NCBI RefSeq assembly: GCF_029240175.1
Contig: NZ_JARBTM010000016.1
Span: 1 to 64,000, forward strand
Length of the DNA: 64,000 nt
DNA from: Anaerosolibacter sp.
Lineage (GTDB): Bacteria > Bacillota > Clostridia > Peptostreptococcales > Thermotaleaceae
Reading direction: 5' to 3'
In this document: piece after piece, positions 16,105 through 24,869 of the stretch
Position numbering within the stretch: the first letter of the stretch is position 1
Layout of the letters: each line of letters begins with the position of its first letter
Notes under the pieces: generated by a model
What the model saw: the letters and a program-made list of their open reading frames with translations, nothing else
Database searches by the model: none
Told to the model about the DNA's origin: nothing
Program-made: the position numbers and the translations under genes

Positions 16105-18243
16105 TTATGAAATTTTTTCCTCTTGGTATTCAATAATATTGTCTTCATTCAACTTTAATGATTCTTCACAAGAGAATTCTTCACGATCCTTGAATTCTTC
16201 TTGCTTTCCTCTATTCCATGATTGAACTGGTCTATGGAAGCCTACAACTCTGGTCCATACCTCTGCTTCTCTGTCACAGTGCGGACAATTGAAGTGTTCT
16301 CCCGAAATATAGCCATGTTCTGCACAGATGGAGAAGGTCGGTGTAATGGTCAAGTATGGTAAGCTGCTGTTTTCAAACACTCTCTTGATCAGCATCTTAC
16401 ACGTTTCAATGCTCTCAATCTCCTCTCCAATAAAACCATGAAGAACAGTTCCACCGGTGTACAAGGATTGCAGCTTTTCTTGCTTCTCAAGGGCTTCAAA
16501 GATATCCCTTGTGTAATCCACTGGCAGTTGGGTAGAGTTGGTATAGTACGGCTCATCCTTCCCCTGGGTAAAGATGTTTGGATACATCTTCTTATCCAGT
16601 CTAGCAAATCGATAGGATGCACCTTCTGCAGGAGATGCCTCTAGGTTCCAAAGACTGCCTGTTTCCTCTTGGAAGATTTGAATCACGCGATTCATAAATT
16701 CCATGATCTCTACTGCAAATTCATTACCTTCCTCTGTGGTGATATCTACGCCTAGAAGATTCACACAAGCCTCATTCATACCATTTAATCCAATGGTAGA
16801 GAAATGATTCTTGAAGTATTCATCCGTTGCATCCTTCACACCCTGAAGATAGTGCCTGGAGTATGGATATAACCCCGCATCCATATATTGCTCCAACACG
16901 TGCCGCTTATTTTCGCAGATTTCCTTAGCGATCTCCATCAACTCTCGTACTCTACGTTTGAATTCCTCCACAGTCTTAGATACATAACCGATTCTAGCCA
17001 TATTTAACGTAACCACGTTGATGGATCCCGTTAATGGATTGGCTCCGAAAAGGCCGCCTCCACGCTTGCGCAGCTCACGATTATCTAGTCTTAAACGGCA
17101 GCACATGGAACGAATATCCTCTGGAGAGAGGTCTGAATTCATAAAGTTGGCAAAATATGGTGTGCCAAACTTCCTCGTCATTTCCATCACATGGTTTACT
17201 ACCTCAGTGTCCCATGGGAAATCATTGGTGATATTTACCGTAGGAATCGGGAAGCTGAAAGCTCTTCCTGCGCCGTCCCCTTCCATCATGACTTCACAGA
17301 AGGCCTTGTTGAACATATCCATCTCCTTCTGGAATTCCTTATAGGTCTTATCCATGGATTTTCCACCGATAATGACTGCTTGATTCTTTAGTAGTTGATG
17401 GGGCGCAATATCCAGAGTTATATTTGTAAACGGTGTCTGAAAGCCTACCCTTGTAGGCACGTTCAAGTTAAATACAAATCGCTGTATCGCCTTCTTTACC
17501 TGATTATAATCCAACTCGTCATAGTAGATAAATGGCGCTAAGTATGTATCAATACTAGATACCGCTTGGGCACCTGCCGATTCTCCCTGCAGTGTATATA
17601 AAAGATTTACCAATTGTCCTAAAGCCGATTCAAAATGCTTTGGCGGCTTTGACTCAATTTTCCCCTTGGCTCCTTTAAATCCATACCTTAAGAAGGACTC
17701 CAAATCCCATCCGCAGCAATAAGGTGCCAACAAACCAAGATCATGTATATGTAAATCGCCTCGAATATGGGCGTCTCTTAATTCTTTCCTATAAATCTTA
17801 TGTAACCAATATTTCGTTGTGATACTCTCTACGATATGATTGTTAAGCCCCTGTAATGAAAAGCCCATGTTGGCATTCTCATTTACTCTCCAATCCTCTA
17901 GGTTCACATATTCCTCTACCATTTGCTCTGCATCCATGAAAAGGTTTCTAACCTCACGGATTTCTTCATGTTTTTTCCGATATAAGATAAATGCCTTTGC
18001 CGTTCTTGCATGCCCTTCTTCAATTAATACCTTCTCCACAATATCTTGTATATCTTCTACCGATGGAATACTGGCAGCATGGGTTTCGTTGACGATATCC
18101 ATCACCGCCTTGGTTAATTTCTGGGCAGCCATTTCATCTTTCCCGCCAACTGATTTGGCCGCTGCAAAGATGGCATTCTTAATTTTACCACTGTCAAAAT
18201 CGACAATTTCTCCGTTTCTCTTTTGAATCTTAGTAACGGACAT
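16105..18243 (-). CDS. nrdD: Anaerobic ribonucleoside-triphosphate reductase
   Basis: The 712-residue class III reductase makes dNTPs from NTPs under anoxia. An ATP-cone regulatory domain occupies about residues 1-95 (VTKIQKRNGEIVDFDSGKI). The catalytic barrel follows, and the C-terminus carries the zinc-site cysteines SICAEHGY and CPHC. The glycyl-radical loop reads TRVVGFHRPVQSWNRGKQEEF. The fourth Cys usually found before the radical loop is Ala here (REAEVWTR). The length is normal. GAGGAGGGG precedes the ATG. An NrdR-type box lies upstream at 18278-18293, and the probable activase is at 11643-12335. Confidence 0.96.
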   Translation of the reverse strand: MSVTKIQKRNGEIVDFDSGKIKNAIFAAAKSVGGKDEMAAQKLTKAVMDIVNETHAASIPSVEDIQDIVEKVLIEEGHARTAKAFILYRKKHEEIREVRNLFMDAEQMVEEYVNLEDWRVNENANMGFSLQGLNNHIVESITTKYWLHKIYRKELRDAHIRGDLHIHDLGLLAPYCCGWDLESFLRYGFKGAKGKIESKPPKHFESALGQLVNLLYTLQGESAGAQAVSSIDTYLAPFIYYDELDYNQVKKAIQRFVFNLNVPTRVGFQTPFTNITLDIAPHQLLKNQAVIIGGKSMDKTYKEFQKEMDMFNKAFCEVMMEGDGAGRAFSFPIPTVNITNDFPWDTEVVNHVMEMTRKFGTPYFANFMNSDLSPEDIRSMCCRLRLDNRELRKRGGGLFGANPLTGSINVVTLNMARIGYVSKTVEEFKRRVRELMEIAKEICENKRHVLEQYMDAGLYPYSRHYLQGVKDATDEYFKNHFSTIGLNGMNEACVNLLGVDITTEEGNEFAVEIMEFMNRVIQIFQEETGSLWNLEASPAEGASYRFARLDKKMYPNIFTQGKDEPYYTNSTQLPVDYTRDIFEALEKQEKLQSLYTGGTVLHGFIGEEIESIETCKMLIKRVFENSSLPYLTITPTFSICAEHGYISGEHFNCPHCDREAEVWTRVVGFHRPVQSWNRGKQEEFKDREEFSCEESLKLNEDNIIEYQEEKIS

Positions 18244-18277
18244 GATACCCCTCCTCTTGTGACGCTTATTTCCTCAC

Positions 18278-18293
18278 ATACTACATATTGTAT
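18278..18293 (-). promoter_or_regulatory. Putative NrdR box upstream of nrdD
   Basis: On the minus strand the 16-mer ATACAATATGTAGTAT matches 13 of 16 positions of the NrdR consensus ACACWATATATWGTGT as I recall it. It lies 35 bases before the nrdD start. NrdR boxes normally come in helically phased pairs. I see only a half-site-like ATAGTG upstream (about 18300), so the pair is incomplete. Confidence 0.5.
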
Positions 18294-18439
18294 ATTATGC
18301 ACTATTTTGGACGGGTATGACAATAATCCTGAGGGCCCAAATGTTACGGATTTTGATATAATTCTACAGGTAGCTTTCACTTTCTCCCCTATCCTTAGAA
18401 TTAAAATTTTCATTTTTCCGAACAATAGGAAATAATAAA

Positions 18440-18459
18440 GGCACACCCGAAGGTGTACC
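18440..18459 (-). terminator. Terminator of pyrE
   Basis: An 8-base stem GGTACACC/GGTGTGCC with a TTCG tetraloop (minus strand) is followed by TTTATTATT, directly after the pyrE stop codon. Confidence 0.85.
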
Positions 18460-18463
18460 CGTT

Positions 18464-19096
18464 CTATTTCATAAATATATAGGGGTTCTTGCCCCATTTC
18501 TCCAGTAACTCTTGCTCTTGCCTTCGAATCATTCCCTGTTCCACTGCCATGGGCAGAAGTGCTTGATAGCTTGTCAGCGTATGATACTGGATTTTTTCTG
18601 CGGCAAAGGTCTCTTCTACCTGAGGAAATCCATAGGTAAAGATTGCCACAACACCCAGCACTTCCACACCCTCTTCTCGAAGGGCCTGGACGGCTTTTAC
18701 AGAACTCCCCCCTGTAGAAAGCAAGTCTTCAATAACCACTGCCTTTTGCCCTTTTTCAATCTTTCCTTCAACCTGATTTCCCTTTCCATGTCCTTTTGCA
18801 CTACTGCGCACATAGGCCATGGGTAAGTTCATCTTCTGTGCAGCCCAGGCAGCATGAGGTATTCCTGCTGTGGCAGTACCCACAAGAACCTCCACCTCTG
18901 GATAATAGGCATTGATCACATCTACAAATTCTTGGGCAATCATTTCCCGCACCATTGGATAACCCATGGTAAGACGATTGTCACAGTAGATAGGGGATTG
19001 AATTCCTGATGCCCATGTGAAAAGATTCTCCGTTCCTCTCACAGTTACAGCACCGATCTCCAACAACTTTCCTGCAATTTCTTTACACATATTCAT
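18464..19096 (-). CDS. pyrE: Orotate phosphoribosyltransferase
   Basis: The 210-residue enzyme condenses orotate with PRPP to orotidine 5'-phosphate in pyrimidine synthesis. Visible motifs are FTWASGIQSPIYCDNR, the Lys-rich flexible loop SSAKGHGKGNQ and the PRPP-binding loop VVIEDLLSTGGSSV. AAGGAGGAG precedes the ATG. No other pyrimidine gene is adjacent. It follows the purine transporter operon by 106 bases in the same orientation, so read-through from the guanine riboswitch unit is possible but not shown. Confidence 0.95.
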   Translation of the reverse strand: MNMCKEIAGKLLEIGAVTVRGTENLFTWASGIQSPIYCDNRLTMGYPMVREMIAQEFVDVINAYYPEVEVLVGTATAGIPHAAWAAQKMNLPMAYVRSSAKGHGKGNQVEGKIEKGQKAVVIEDLLSTGGSSVKAVQALREEGVEVLGVVAIFTYGFPQVEETFAAEKIQYHTLTSYQALLPMAVEQGMIRRQEQELLEKWGKNPYIFMK

Positions 19097-19202
19097 TTTT
19101 TACTCCTCCTTGTTAGCCTCACTGGACTTCCTTTAAAGGCATTTTCATTTTGTCTATCGTAACACAGTAGCTATTCTTTGTCAATTTGCCAAAATCAGGC
19201 GT

Positions 19203-20135
19203 CTATCTCTCTTCTCGATGATAAGCAACGCCTAAATTGGCAGGGGCAGCTGTATGCTGGATACCTTTTCTGGCGGAAATAAAAATCAAAACACCGATGG
19301 TGAACAAATAAGGAATCATCTTCATCAAGAATGGTGAAGCTGTTATTCCTAATGTCTGGACGCGATATCCCAATATATCCAAACCTCCGAAAATATATGC
19401 CCCTGCCACGGCTTTAAGCGGATGCCAAAGAGCAAAAATTACCAGTGCCACAGCTATCCATCCTCTTCCTGCCGTCATATTTTCCAACCAGGAAGGTGCA
19501 TAGGCTAAGGATAGATAGGCACCGCCCATCCCTGCAAGAACACCCCCTAGAAACACATGGGCATATTGTACCTTCGTTACCGAGATACCTACAGAATCGG
19601 CAGCAGCAGGATTTTCCCCTACAGCCTTGAGCTTTAATCCCATATTTGTACGATATATATAAATCCAAATCATTATAGCAATCCCATAGCTGATATAAAT
19701 CAACAGATCCTGCTGGAAAAAAATCTCTCCTACAAAGGGGATCTTCTCCAATATTGGAAATCCTACTTTGCTAAACTTTACAGGTGCAGGAATACCAATA
19801 AGCTTTTTCCCGATAAAACTGCTCAACCCCGTTCCAAAGATGGTCAAGGCCAAGCCGCTTACCACCTGACTAGCTTTTAATGTGATGGTCAAAAATCCAT
19901 GTATAAGGGCCAATGCACCGCCAGCCAGCATAGCCGCTAAAATGCCCATCCAAGGATTTCCGGTCAACACAGCTGCTTGAAAACCACAAACAGCACCTAC
20001 CAACATCATTCCTTCTACGCCTAAGTTTAAATTCCCTGATTTTTCACAAAGTACCTCTCCCAGGGCAGCGTACAGAATGGGTGTCCCCGCCGTAACAGCT
20101 GCAGCCAAAGCACTAATTACTACTGGATAGTCCAT
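19203..20135 (-). CDS. Nucleoside ABC transporter permease (BMP type)
   Basis: This 310-residue membrane protein of the branched-chain permease superfamily has eight or nine helices. Typical pieces are LYAALGEVLCEKSGNLNLGVEGMMLVGA and KAVGENPAAADSVGISV. It is homologous to B. subtilis NupQ and matches the second permease of BMP-family nucleoside importers. Its start overlaps the end of the companion permease gene by 23 bases. Together with the ATPase and lipoprotein upstream it forms one importer. Guanosine or another purine nucleoside is the likely substrate, from the riboswitch context. Confidence 0.9.
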   Translation of the reverse strand: MDYPVVISALAAAVTAGTPILYAALGEVLCEKSGNLNLGVEGMMLVGAVCGFQAAVLTGNPWMGILAAMLAGGALALIHGFLTITLKASQVVSGLALTIFGTGLSSFIGKKLIGIPAPVKFSKVGFPILEKIPFVGEIFFQQDLLIYISYGIAIMIWIYIYRTNMGLKLKAVGENPAAADSVGISVTKVQYAHVFLGGVLAGMGGAYLSLAYAPSWLENMTAGRGWIAVALVIFALWHPLKAVAGAYIFGGLDILGYRVQTLGITASPFLMKMIPYLFTIGVLIFISARKGIQHTAAPANLGVAYHREER

Positions 20136-21222
20136 GGACTGCGACCCCCTTTTTTTGTGTTTCCTTCCTACGAATGGATACCTTGTATTGGGTAAAAAAC
20201 TCCCCGCCCAGAATAAAGAAAAGAATTAAGCCCTGCAGCATCAGAGCTGTCGAAGCTGGCAACCCGCTGGTCTGAACTGCATAACCTCCAACCAAAAGTC
20301 CTCCAAACAGAAAGGATACCACAATGGCAGCAATTGGATTTAACCGCGACAGCCAGGCAATGATGATGGCGCTATATCCATAACCCGGTGAAAAATTAGA
20401 CTGAAGACGGTGGGTAATCCCAGCAACTTCTGTCATTCCTGCGATTCCCGCGATTCCTCCGCTGATACATAATGCTAGGATGATATTTCTCGTCACCCCT
20501 ATGCCTGCATAGCGTGCAGCCTCACTATTCTCACCTGCCACCCGGATTTCATAACCCCATACCGTTTTGTTAATCAATATATAGATAATCCCTGCCAATA
20601 GCAATCCTATAACAATCCCCATATGGACCCTAGACCTGCCAAAGCTGGGCAATACTGCACTGGCACTGAATTCCGGTGTAATGGGAAAGTTAAAGCTTTT
20701 CGGGTCCTTCCATGGTCCAAACACTAAATAATCTACCCATAGAATCCCCACATAGTTCATCATAAGGGTCGTTATGGTCTCATTGGTTTTCCAGAATGCC
20801 CGAGACACAGCAGGCACCAATGCCCATAGGGCACCTCCTATAAATCCAGCTAGCAGCATCATGGGCAATAATACGTAGGATGGCAAGGTTTGGAACTTTA
20901 ATGCCACCCCGCTTGCTGCAATAGCACCTACATAAATCTGCCCTTCCGCACCGATATTCCAAAGCTTCATACGAAACGCGATGGAAATTCCCAAGGCTGA
21001 CAGAAGCAACGGAATCATTTTTACAATGGTCTCATTTACACCATAGGTAGAACCAAAAGCTCCATCCAGCATCGTCTGATAAATGGATAAAGGGGAATGA
21101 CCTGTAAACGTTAGAAAGAGCCCCCCTGTTACCAAAGCCAGGAGAATGCCTACTATCCGAATCCCCATCAAAATATAGGGGTTGTCGACTACCTTCTTTT
21201 CTATCTGTATCATCGGGATCAT
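20113..21222 (-). CDS. Nucleoside ABC transporter permease (BMP type)
   Basis: This 369-residue permease is homologous to B. subtilis NupP. A short cytoplasmic N-terminus is followed by about ten helices. Recognisable stretches include FTGHSPLSIYQTMLDGAFGS, SIAFRMKLWNIGAEGQIYVGA and RVAGENSEAARYAGIGV. AGGAGGAAAAG precedes the ATG, 11 bases after the ATPase stop codon. It pairs with the 310-residue permease. Its position inside the xpt operon indicates purine nucleoside or base import. Confidence 0.9.
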   Translation of the reverse strand: MIPMIQIEKKVVDNPYILMGIRIVGILLALVTGGLFLTFTGHSPLSIYQTMLDGAFGSTYGVNETIVKMIPLLLSALGISIAFRMKLWNIGAEGQIYVGAIAASGVALKFQTLPSYVLLPMMLLAGFIGGALWALVPAVSRAFWKTNETITTLMMNYVGILWVDYLVFGPWKDPKSFNFPITPEFSASAVLPSFGRSRVHMGIVIGLLLAGIIYILINKTVWGYEIRVAGENSEAARYAGIGVTRNIILALCISGGIAGIAGMTEVAGITHRLQSNFSPGYGYSAIIIAWLSRLNPIAAIVVSFLFGGLLVGGYAVQTSGLPASTALMLQGLILFFILGGEFFTQYKVSIRRKETQKKGVAVHGLSSSN

Positions 21223-21233
21223 CTCTTTTCCTC

Positions 21234-22742
21234 CTAACTTATCTTCCCATTGAGCATCAGTTTACCGATTTCCTCTATCGACGTCTCCTCTGGACTTACC
21301 GAACCAGCAATCCTTCCGCCCTCCATGATGATGATGCGGTCTGACAAATCCATAATTTCATCCAAATCCTCTGAGATGAAAATGACAGCACAGCCTCTAT
21401 TCCTCTGTTCCAAAAGCAAATGATATACAGCTTCCGTTGTGGCTACATCCAATCCTCTCACAGGATAGGCTGTAATTAATACCTTGGGCTCCTCCAATAT
21501 CTCTCTCCCCAGAAGTACCTTCTGAAGATTCCCTCCTGACAATACGCGGATAGCCCCATTGGCCTTAGAAACTTTTATGTCAAATTGACGAACCACTGCC
21601 TCCGCATGTTCTTCCATTCTTTTTCTATCAATAAAGATTCCTTTGCGAAATTTTTTCTTTCTATAGTCCTTAAGAATTAAGTTCTCAGCGATATCCATGT
21701 TGCCAACCAGACCCATACCCAATCGATCCTCCGGCACATAGCTAAGCCCTAAATCAATAATATCTGCAGCCGACTTTCCTTCTAACCCTATTCCTTGAAT
21801 ACGTATGGTTCCTTCTTCAATGTTCCTTAATCCAGCGATAGCCTCAGCCAGCTCCTTTTGTCCATTTCCTGATATCCCCGCTACCCCAAGAATTTCACCT
21901 TTCTTCACTTGGAAACTGGCTCCTTTTACAGCCATCATTCCCTTATCATTCTTTACTGAAAGTCCCTCCACTTCCAATACCACTTCATCATCCTTTTGCT
22001 GTTCTTTCTTTCGTATCTTTCGAATATGTTCCCCTACCATCATTTCTGTTAACTGCTGTTCGCTCACATCACATTTTTGTATCGTACCAACTTTTTTACC
22101 CTTTCGCAGTACTGTGATGTTATCTGCAATTTCCATTACTTCCTGCATCTTGTGGGTAATGATGACAACCCCGCACCCCTGCTCTGTCATCTTTTTTATG
22201 ATCACAAATAGTTCTTTTGTTTCCTGGGGTGTCAATACCGCCGTTGGCTCATCCAAGATCAAAATGTCTGCTCCTCGATACAATGCCTTAAGAATCTCTA
22301 CCCGCTGCTTTTCTCCTACAGACATATGGGCCACTACATCCTTAGGGTTAATGGTCAATCCATATTCCCCAGAAAACTGTCGTATCTTCTCTTCTATTTT
22401 CTTCCGATTGAGAAATACCCCTTGACTGCTGCCTAGTATGATATTCTCTGCAGCGCTTAGGTTTTCTACCAATTTAAAATGCTGATGGATCATACCCACC
22501 TTATGATTGATGGCATCCCGGGGAGATGAAAGCTCCGCCCTTTTTCCATGTAGGATGATTTCTCCTGCATCTTGACGGTATAAGCCCGCCAAAATATTCA
22601 TTAACGTCGACTTTCCTGCACCATTTTCTCCTAACAAGGCATGGACTTCACCGGGTGCCAGCTGAAAATCTATATGCTCATTTACTGGAACGCCTCCAAA
22701 TTTTTTCGTAATATCCTTCATTGAAACCAAAAGCTCAGCCAA
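21234..22742 (-). CDS. Nucleoside ABC transporter ATP-binding protein, two fused NBDs
   Basis: The protein has about 502 residues and two nucleotide-binding domains. The first is complete: GENGAGKST, signature MSVGEKQRVEI, Walker B ILILDEPTAVL. The second keeps a signature LSGGNLQKVLLGRE but has a Walker A variant (GISGNGQKE) and Walker B VLITAYPVRGLD without the catalytic Glu. This degenerate second site is typical of NupO/RfuB-type ATPases of BMP importers. A TTG at 22742 lies 8 bases after GGAGG and is the probable start; the GTG at 22751 overlaps the ribosome-binding site. A hairpin at 22765-22791 separates it from the lipoprotein gene. Confidence 0.9.
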   Translation of the reverse strand: MAELLVSMKDITKKFGGVPVNEHIDFQLAPGEVHALLGENGAGKSTLMNILAGLYRQDAGEIILHGKRAELSSPRDAINHKVGMIHQHFKLVENLSAAENIILGSSQGVFLNRKKIEEKIRQFSGEYGLTINPKDVVAHMSVGEKQRVEILKALYRGADILILDEPTAVLTPQETKELFVIIKKMTEQGCGVVIITHKMQEVMEIADNITVLRKGKKVGTIQKCDVSEQQLTEMMVGEHIRKIRKKEQQKDDEVVLEVEGLSVKNDKGMMAVKGASFQVKKGEILGVAGISGNGQKELAEAIAGLRNIEEGTIRIQGIGLEGKSAADIIDLGLSYVPEDRLGMGLVGNMDIAENLILKDYRKKKFRKGIFIDRKRMEEHAEAVVRQFDIKVSKANGAIRVLSGGNLQKVLLGREILEEPKVLITAYPVRGLDVATTEAVYHLLLEQRNRGCAVIFISEDLDEIMDLSDRIIIMEGGRIAGSVSPEETSIEEIGKLMLNGKIS

Positions 22743-22764
22743 TTTCTTCACCTCCAGTTAAAAT

Positions 22765-22791
22765 TGGCACACAAGTTGTGCCTGTGTGCCA
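22765..22791 (-). terminator. Intercistronic hairpin between BMP lipoprotein and ATPase genes
   Basis: TGGCACACA and TGTGTGCCA form a perfect 9-bp stem. It may be a partial terminator or an mRNA-stabilising structure, giving more lipoprotein than transporter subunits, a common arrangement in ABC importers. Confidence 0.6.
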
Positions 22792-22810
22792 TTTATGGGT
22801 ATATCTATTT

Positions 22811-23923
22811 TTACTTAGGAATTGTTCCCTCTACACCTTCCACAAACCAATCAAAGGAGAGCATTTCCTCATCCGCCATTTTTTCACCAACATTTACACG
22901 AACCGTTCCAGTCTGATCTTTAATTTCACCAGTAAATACATCCCATGTACCTTGTAGCATTTCATTTTTCTTAGATTCTACCAGAGCTTTCGTTTCCTCA
23001 TCTACCAAGTCTGTCATGGGTGCCAATTCTACTACACCATCCTTCATACTGCCCCAGTATTGCTCTGATTTCCATGTGCCTTCTTTTACAGCCTTCACCG
23101 TCTCTACATAATATGGTCCCCAGTTCCATACAGGTGATGTCAGATATGCTTTGGGAGCAAATTGACTCATATCTGTGTTATATCCAATAGAGAATGCGCC
23201 TTTTTCCTCTGCCGCCTGTTGTGGTCCCGGTGTATCTTGGTGCTGGGCAATCACATCAGCACCGGCATCCAACAAACTCTTTGCAGCTTCTTTTTCCTTT
23301 GCTGGATCATACCAAGTATTGGTCCAAACAACTTTCACTACCGCGTCCGGATTCGCCTCTTTTACCCCTAGGGTAAAGGCATTGATCCCTCTGATAACTT
23401 CAGGAATTGGAAACGCTGCTACATAGCCAATTACATTTGATTCTGTTTTCTTTCCAGCCACAAGACCTGATAGATATCTTGGCTGATACATTCTGCCAAA
23501 ATAGGTTCCCACATTTTCTGCCGTCTTATATCCTGAACAATGGACAAAGGTAACATCTGGATATTTCTTTGCCACGTTCTGTACATAATCCATATAACCG
23601 AAGCTAGTGGCAAAAATCACCTTGTTTCCTTTCTCAGCTAGTTCTGTTAGTACTCTTTCTGCGTCAGCACCCTCAGGTACAGATTCGATAAACGTTGTTT
23701 CCACCTCAGGCATTTGAGACACAAGATATTCTCTGGCTTTGTCGTGGGCAAAGGACCATCCTGCATCTCCCACTGGTCCTACATAGATAAATGCAACCTT
23801 TAGATTCTCATCCTTTGCTGCCTCTGGTGCTGGGTCTGCTGTTGTTGGCTTCGGTGTACAACCTGTGATCATCAGTACCCCAATCATTGCGATGCATAGA
23901 ATCAAAAGTAATTTCTTTTTCAT
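22811..23923 (-). CDS. BMP family lipoprotein, nucleoside-binding protein
   Basis: The 370-residue extracellular solute-binding lipoprotein has a lipobox MITGC at about residue 22 and a Pro/Ala-rich linker. The BMP domain shows VAFIYVGPVGDAGWSFAHDKARE, ATSFGYMDYV, GRMYQPRYLSGLVAGK and VIAQHQDTPGPQQAAEE. Family members (BmpA, PnrA, NupN) bind purine nucleosides. GAGAGGGCGC precedes the ATG. It follows xpt by 32 bases and precedes the ATPase, so it is the substrate receptor of this importer. Confidence 0.92.
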   Translation of the reverse strand: MKKKLLLILCIAMIGVLMITGCTPKPTTADPAPEAAKDENLKVAFIYVGPVGDAGWSFAHDKAREYLVSQMPEVETTFIESVPEGADAERVLTELAEKGNKVIFATSFGYMDYVQNVAKKYPDVTFVHCSGYKTAENVGTYFGRMYQPRYLSGLVAGKKTESNVIGYVAAFPIPEVIRGINAFTLGVKEANPDAVVKVVWTNTWYDPAKEKEAAKSLLDAGADVIAQHQDTPGPQQAAEEKGAFSIGYNTDMSQFAPKAYLTSPVWNWGPYYVETVKAVKEGTWKSEQYWGSMKDGVVELAPMTDLVDEETKALVESKKNEMLQGTWDVFTGEIKDQTGTVRVNVGEKMADEEMLSFDWFVEGVEGTIPK

Positions 23924-23955
23924 TTGCGCCCTCTCCTTTTTATTGGTTTATAGTA

Positions 23956-24525
23956 TTATTTAAAAATAACTTCTTTTTCTTCCATTCTTTCTACAATGGC
24001 CAAGGATTCCGTCCGAATCCCCCGATCCCGCAGGAGTTTTCCTCCGCTTTGGAAACCTTTCTCAATCACAGCCCCTACGCCTACCAGTTGAGCACCGCTT
24101 TTTCTCACAATTTCGGCAAGTCCCAGGGCTGCATGTCCATAGGCTAGAAAATCATCAATAATCAACACCCGATCTCCTTGATTAAGAAATTTCTTGGCTA
24201 CCTTTATGTCATAGGTAGTCCCCCTTGTAAAGGATTCTACTTGTTCCACATACACATCTGTATCCATAGTGGCTGCCGTCGTTTTTTTTGCGAACACCAC
24301 AGGTACACCCAATACCGCTGCCGTGCTCAGGGCCGGCGCAATACCAGAAGCCTCGATGGTCATCACCTTCGTAATTTTTTCATCCTGAAATCTACGGGCA
24401 AACTCTTTTCCAATTTCCATCATAAATCCTGCATCAATCTGATGATTGAGAAAGGAATCTACCTTCAATATAGAAGAGGAGACAACTTCACCCTCTTGTC
24501 TAATTTTTTCTCTCAGCGTCTCCAT
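23956..24525 (-). CDS. xpt: Xanthine phosphoribosyltransferase
   Basis: The 189-residue purine-salvage enzyme converts xanthine plus PRPP to XMP. It begins METLREKIRQEGEVV and has the usual TIEASGIAPA, TTYDIKVAKKFL and the PRPP loop VLIIDDFLAYGHA. The length is that of Xpt. It is the first gene after the guanine riboswitch at 24672-24738, the same arrangement as B. subtilis xpt-pbuX. Here the linked transporter is an ABC importer rather than a permease of the PbuX type. Confidence 0.96.
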   Translation of the reverse strand: METLREKIRQEGEVVSSSILKVDSFLNHQIDAGFMMEIGKEFARRFQDEKITKVMTIEASGIAPALSTAAVLGVPVVFAKKTTAATMDTDVYVEQVESFTRGTTYDIKVAKKFLNQGDRVLIIDDFLAYGHAALGLAEIVRKSGAQLVGVGAVIEKGFQSGGKLLRDRGIRTESLAIVERMEEKEVIFK

Positions 24526-24562
24526 AGTTATCCTCCAAATGTTGATATCGTCTTACTAAATA

Positions 24563-24620
24563 GAAAAAAACCTAAGACATTCCGTTTCCCCCATAGTGAA
24601 AACGGTAAACCTTAGGTTTA
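24563..24620 (-). terminator. Terminator of the guanine riboswitch
   Basis: On the minus strand AAACCTAAGG (about 24619-24610) pairs with CTTAGGTTT, and a run of T residues ends near 24563. It lies between the aptamer and xpt, so it is the ligand-controlled terminator. Confidence 0.85.
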
Positions 24621-24671
24621 CAAAGTAATAGCAAAAACAGAAATACGCTTTGCTATATCCGAACATTTTTC

Positions 24672-24738
24672 ACTCATAGTCCTATAATTTACGGTCTAGG
24701 GTAGAAACTTTTGGGCCATATTCCCAATATTATATGAG
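24672..24738 (-). ncRNA. Purine riboswitch, guanine type
   Basis: On the minus strand the aptamer has P1 arms CTCATA/TATGAG and the conserved core TATAAT, TATGGCCC, AGTTTCTACC and CCGTAAA. It closes with GACTATGAG. The C in GACTATG corresponds to position 74, which reads guanine or hypoxanthine; adenine aptamers have GATTATG. With the downstream terminator it should switch off xpt and the nucleoside importer when guanine is abundant. Confidence 0.95.
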
Positions 24739-24821
24739 TTTTTATTTAGTTTAATAAACATATTGTATCGACAGACCCGTTCCTTGTCAACCATATAATT
24801 CATTTTTATCTGATTTTTTCA

Positions 24822-24868
24822 CTATAAAATGAAAGGGGATGCTTCCGCACCACCCTCATTTTATAGTA
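24822..24868 (-). terminator. Terminator after the glycosyl-hydrolase-like gene
   Basis: Arms TATAAAATGA and TCATTTTATA enclose an imperfect GC-rich stem. The structure lies just past the stop codon at 24870 on the minus strand. Confidence 0.65.
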
Positions 24869-24869
24869 T

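Noticed and set aside
21805-22425. 206-residue plus-strand frame
   Set aside because: It is fully antisense to the nucleoside ATPase gene and Ser/Phe-rich, typical of a shadow frame.
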